From Planctomycetaceae bacterium (lineage in GTDB: Bacteria > Planctomycetota > Phycisphaerae > Phycisphaerales > SM1A02): a stretch of DNA of 64,000 bases. The notes beneath the pieces were generated by a model. That model saw nothing but the letters and a program-made list of their open reading frames with translations. It was not told the origin of the DNA and made no database searches. The stretch lies in the NCBI GenBank assembly GCA_947492385.1, contig CANLMX010000004.1, forward strand, positions 26,665 through 90,664, in the 5' to 3' direction. Both the position numbers and the translations under genes were made by a program. Shown piece after piece: positions 61,334-64,000 of the stretch (position 1 is the first letter of the stretch; each line of letters opens with the position of its first letter).

Positions 61334-61984
61334 TCAGCGGCGGCGGCGGCCGCCGACGAGCCCGGCGATGCCGAGCAGCGCCACGGCACCCGGGGCCGGG
61401 ATGCCGATGGCGGTGCCGAGCGAACCAGTGTTCACGAGGCTGCCGGTGGTCGCGAACGTCACCTGCGTGCCGATCGTGCCGACCGTGCTCACGATGCCGG
61501 TGTTCGGGGCGAGGTTGAAGTAGAAGCTGCTGCCGGAGGTTGCCGCGCCGAAGGTCGCGCGGGCAGTCATCTCGGCTCCCGAGGCATTGAACACGACGAC
61601 ACCATCGCCATTGGAGCTGAAGCTCACGCCGGCGCCCGACCCGTTGTAGAAGCCGATCTGCACGCCGGACAGCCCACCCCAGAAGGTCTGGAACGAAGCG
61701 ACGTCGAAGCTGCTGCTCGTGCTTTCGACGAAGATGACGCTCTCACCCGCCCCGATGCTGGTGATGCCGTTCAGCAGGACGCTGTTCGCGAAGTTGAACG
61801 AGTTGTCGTCCATCTTGAACCCGGTGACGTCAACGGCGCTCGAGCCGTAGTTCGTGACCTCGAACCAGTCATTGGTGCCACCCGTGCCGGACGAGCTCAT
61901 GGCTTCGGTGACGCGGAGGTACGCATGGGCGGACGAAGCAACGACCGCGATGGCGCCGATGGCGCCCAGTGCCTGGATCTTCAT
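61334..61984 (-). CDS. PAPG-CTERM exported protein with lamin-tail-like domain
   Basis: 216 residues. Signal peptide KIQALGAIGAIAVVASSAHA; then LRVTEAMSSSGTGGTNDWFE and VTNYGSSAVDVTGFKMDDNS, a lamin-tail-domain pattern; end IPAPGAVALLGIAGLVGGRR plus RR. The longer open frame upstream lacks signal features. It is divergent from the 590-residue gene 62228, which also has lamin-tail-like motifs. Confidence 0.85.
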   Translation of the reverse strand: MKIQALGAIGAIAVVASSAHAYLRVTEAMSSSGTGGTNDWFEVTNYGSSAVDVTGFKMDDNSFNFANSVLLNGITSIGAGESVIFVESTSSSFDVASFQTFWGGLSGVQIGFYNGSGAGVSFSSNGDGVVVFNASGAEMTARATFGAATSGSSFYFNLAPNTGIVSTVGTIGTQVTFATTGSLVNTGSLGTAIGIPAPGAVALLGIAGLVGGRRRR

Positions 61985-62227
61985 GATGGGGAACTCCAAG
62001 GGAAAAGGGGAGCGAACACCCGGAAAGGGACCGGGGCCGGAAGTATGAACGCAATTCACTGAATCGCACCATGAAGGTTCCATTCTTGTTGCATTAAGAA
62101 GCGATTGTGCGACCCCTGAACATGATCACAACATGAACTGAACAAATTAAAGGGATCCTCCCCTTCGTCGAAGGCGTCATGGTGTCTCGTCCATGACCGT
62201 GAATCACCGACCAGGAGCTCCTCACCG

Positions 62228-64000
62228 ATGAAGACCCGCACCGCCGCCGTGATCGCCCTGCTTGCACCGTGCGCCACCGCGCTTGCCGCGACCGAGCTCG
62301 TGATCAACGAATACAACTCGGTCCGCGACGACCGGTGGCTTGGTTGCGGAGAAGGGGCCGCGGGCGCGACGTGCATCCGCGCGGGCGAATCGAGTTCCGA
62401 CACCGACACGTTCCGTGGACGCACGATCGGCAACGGCGGCGACTGGATCGAATTCGTCGTGACCGTCGACCACGCCGACCTTCGTGGGTGGAAGGTGCAG
62501 TGGGTCTCGACCGCCCCGAGCAGCACCGGGTTGCCGGTGACGAACGGGACGGCCCTGTGGTATCCGGACGGGAACCTCCCGCAGGGGGAGTTCACGTTCT
62601 CGCAGGATGCCCGTTGGTCCGACCTGCGTGCAGGGACCATCATCACCATCACGCGCGACGGGACGGCCGCGGGCGGGCTCGACACCGATCTTTCGTTCGA
62701 TCCCTGCCTGGGCGACTGGTGGATGAACGTCAACCTGTCGTCTTCCTCCCTGGTCTCCGCCCAGTGGAACTTCGCGAGCTTCCCGGCCTTCCCGAACCTC
62801 ATGAACGGGAACAAGCTCTACATCGATCACCAGAACTGGTGGGTGCAGGTGCTGCGCGCCGATGGCTCGGAGGCCATCCCACTGATGGGCGAAGGCACGG
62901 GCGGAACCCTCTGCTGCGTCGGAAGCTACGAGGTTCCGGCCCTTCGTGAGGATCCGACCCCGAACATCAACACCTTCTCGAACTACAGCGACGCCAACTC
63001 CTCGTCGTTCGGTGCCCCCAACACCTGGAAGGACACGGTCACCGGGTGCCGCAAGCGCCAGAGCATGGATGCACTCCGGGCACCGGTCCTCGCACAACTC
63101 TGCTCGCCGTGCCGCCTGATCGCCCTCAACGAATACAACGCGGTGAAGAGCGACCGGTTCCTCGGCGGCGGCACCCTGGCGCAGGACGCCAACACGCCCC
63201 CCGGCACCGCTTCCGACGCCCAGTTCGGCCGCGTGCTCGGCAACGGCGGCAACTGGTTCGAGCTCGTTGTGCTCAGCGACCACCTCGACATGCGCGGTTG
63301 GACGCTCGAGTGGTCTGAGACCGGCTACTCGGGAACGATCGCACTCTCGAACGCCGCCTTCTGGGGCGACCTCCGCATCGGCACGATCATCACCTTCATC
63401 GAGCGGACCACGGCGCTCGGTGGGCTCAACACGGACCTCTCGTACGACGGCACCACCGACACGTGGGTCAACGTCAACACGCAGGACGTGTCGCTCGTGT
63501 CACTCACGACCTCGAACAAGCCCGGGCACGTCTCGGGCGCGTTCACGACGTCGAATGACAAGTGGTCCCTGCGTGCGAAGGACTCCTCGGGCGCGGCCGT
63601 GATGGGCTCGATGGGCGCCGGGTTTGCGTCGTACAACGGCGGCACCGTGAATGCCGAGGACGTATGCCGCCTCCGTGCGGACGTGGCCCCCGGCACTGAC
63701 GGGAACGCGTGGTTCGACGACTCAGGCTCCTCGAGCACCTTCGGCCGCGCGAACACGTGGACCGGGTGCCCGGTGGCGTCGACCGAGACCCAGTCCTTTG
63801 CCACGCTCCTCACGTCGGGCTGCGAGGCTCCGTCGAGCGGTGGCCCTGACCTCAATGGCGACGGCACGGTCGACGGCCAAGACCTGGGCATCCTGCTCGG
63901 CTCGTGGTCGGGCACTGGCCCTGCGGACCTGAACGGCGACGGCACGGTCGACGGCCAGGACCTGGGCATCCTGCTCGGCTCGTGGGGCACGCCCGGCTGA
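62228..64000 (+). CDS. Exported protein with two lamin-tail-like domains and tandem dockerin-like repeats
   Basis: 590 residues; the stop is the last base of the window. Signal peptide KTRTAAVIALLAPCATALAA. Two similar halves each start with an INEYN/LNEYN motif (TELVINEYNSVRDDRW; CRLIALNEYNAVKSDRF) followed by GNGGDWIEFVV / GNGGNWFELVV, the lamin-tail-domain pattern, and each ends with FGAPNTW/FGRANTW. The C-terminus has two near-identical calcium loops (DLNGDGTVDGQDLGILLGSW). AGGAG lies ten bases upstream of the ATG. No PAPG signal. Confidence 0.85.
   Translation: MKTRTAAVIALLAPCATALAATELVINEYNSVRDDRWLGCGEGAAGATCIRAGESSSDTDTFRGRTIGNGGDWIEFVVTVDHADLRGWKVQWVSTAPSSTGLPVTNGTALWYPDGNLPQGEFTFSQDARWSDLRAGTIITITRDGTAAGGLDTDLSFDPCLGDWWMNVNLSSSSLVSAQWNFASFPAFPNLMNGNKLYIDHQNWWVQVLRADGSEAIPLMGEGTGGTLCCVGSYEVPALREDPTPNINTFSNYSDANSSSFGAPNTWKDTVTGCRKRQSMDALRAPVLAQLCSPCRLIALNEYNAVKSDRFLGGGTLAQDANTPPGTASDAQFGRVLGNGGNWFELVVLSDHLDMRGWTLEWSETGYSGTIALSNAAFWGDLRIGTIITFIERTTALGGLNTDLSYDGTTDTWVNVNTQDVSLVSLTTSNKPGHVSGAFTTSNDKWSLRAKDSSGAAVMGSMGAGFASYNGGTVNAEDVCRLRADVAPGTDGNAWFDDSGSSSTFGRANTWTGCPVASTETQSFATLLTSGCEAPSSGGPDLNGDGTVDGQDLGILLGSWSGTGPADLNGDGTVDGQDLGILLGSWGTPG
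63848..63985 (+). repeat. 78-base tandem repeat encoding dockerin-like loops
   Basis: Two copies of a 60-base unit (63848-63907 and 63926-63985), at a 78-base period and almost identical even at silent sites, code DLNGDGTVDGQDLGILLGSW twice. Confidence 0.88.

Noticed and set aside
63848..63985. Possible CRISPR-like repeat
   Set aside because: Only two copies, in frame, coding for calcium loops. No spacers or cas genes are present anywhere in the window.

Overview
The window is very GC-rich and gene-dense, with no rRNA, tRNA, CRISPR array or insertion sequence that I can see. It looks like chromosomal DNA of a planctomycete, most likely of the Phycisphaerae type. The reasons are: secreted proteins ending in a PAPG variant of the PEP-CTERM signal followed by RRRR; short calcium-loop (dockerin-like) endings of the form DLNGDGxVxGxDLGxLLxxWG; sigma factors of the 'FPSTHxTW' ECF-like family; and a MoxR/DUF58/BatA/DUF4175-like operon with a squalene-cyclase-like repeat protein.

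Layout. 1-5 kb: an edge-truncated TPR/O-GlcNAc-transferase-like gene after lemA; pcp and an enoyl-CoA hydratase on the other strand; deoC. 4.2-14.5 kb: mostly minus-strand metabolism, comprising two small exported or anchored proteins, an MBL hydrolase, a nucleotide-sugar dehydrogenase, a complete E1alpha-E1beta-E2 2-oxoacid dehydrogenase set, a leucine dehydrogenase and a large acyl-CoA dehydrogenase. Together these read as branched-chain amino-acid or acyl-CoA catabolism. 15.5-25.7 kb: the most unusual region, four tandem modules each made of an ECF-like sigma factor followed by a long C-type-lectin/dockerin-like protein. A nucleotidyltransferase-like gene lies between modules 2 and 3. 25.7-30.9 kb: a GAP/LysE-like membrane protein, two enoyl-CoA hydratases, a half-length aldehyde dehydrogenase and a full one. 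31-36.4 kb: a SOUL protein, lgt, trpD and a ComEC-like protein. 36.2-49.5 kb: an eight-gene minus-strand operon from moxR, with stop/start overlaps at most junctions. 49.5-58.3 kb: fpg, dnaA, an RNase Z-like protein, an Hpt protein, a response-regulator/GGDEF protein, recO, an M16 peptidase, a PilZ protein and lipA. 58.4-64 kb: four PAPG-CTERM exported proteins and a two-domain lamin-tail-like protein with tandem dockerin-like repeats.

How it may work together. The sigma/lectin modules look like a family of surface-sensing switches. Each lectin reading frame begins close to the stop of its sigma gene, encodes a short charged segment and one hydrophobic helix, and then continues in frame into a second signal-peptide-like segment and the lectin. 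The sugar-binding tripeptides differ between modules (EPN, QPD, ERN), which suggests diversified ligands. LipA in this window would make the lipoyl group needed by the E2 protein here. The GGDEF protein (with an intact I-site) and the PilZ protein form a possible c-di-GMP source and receptor pair. Many first genes carry TANNNT 6-8 bases before the start codon, so leaderless transcripts are probably common, while genes inside operons tend to have Shine-Dalgarno sequences.
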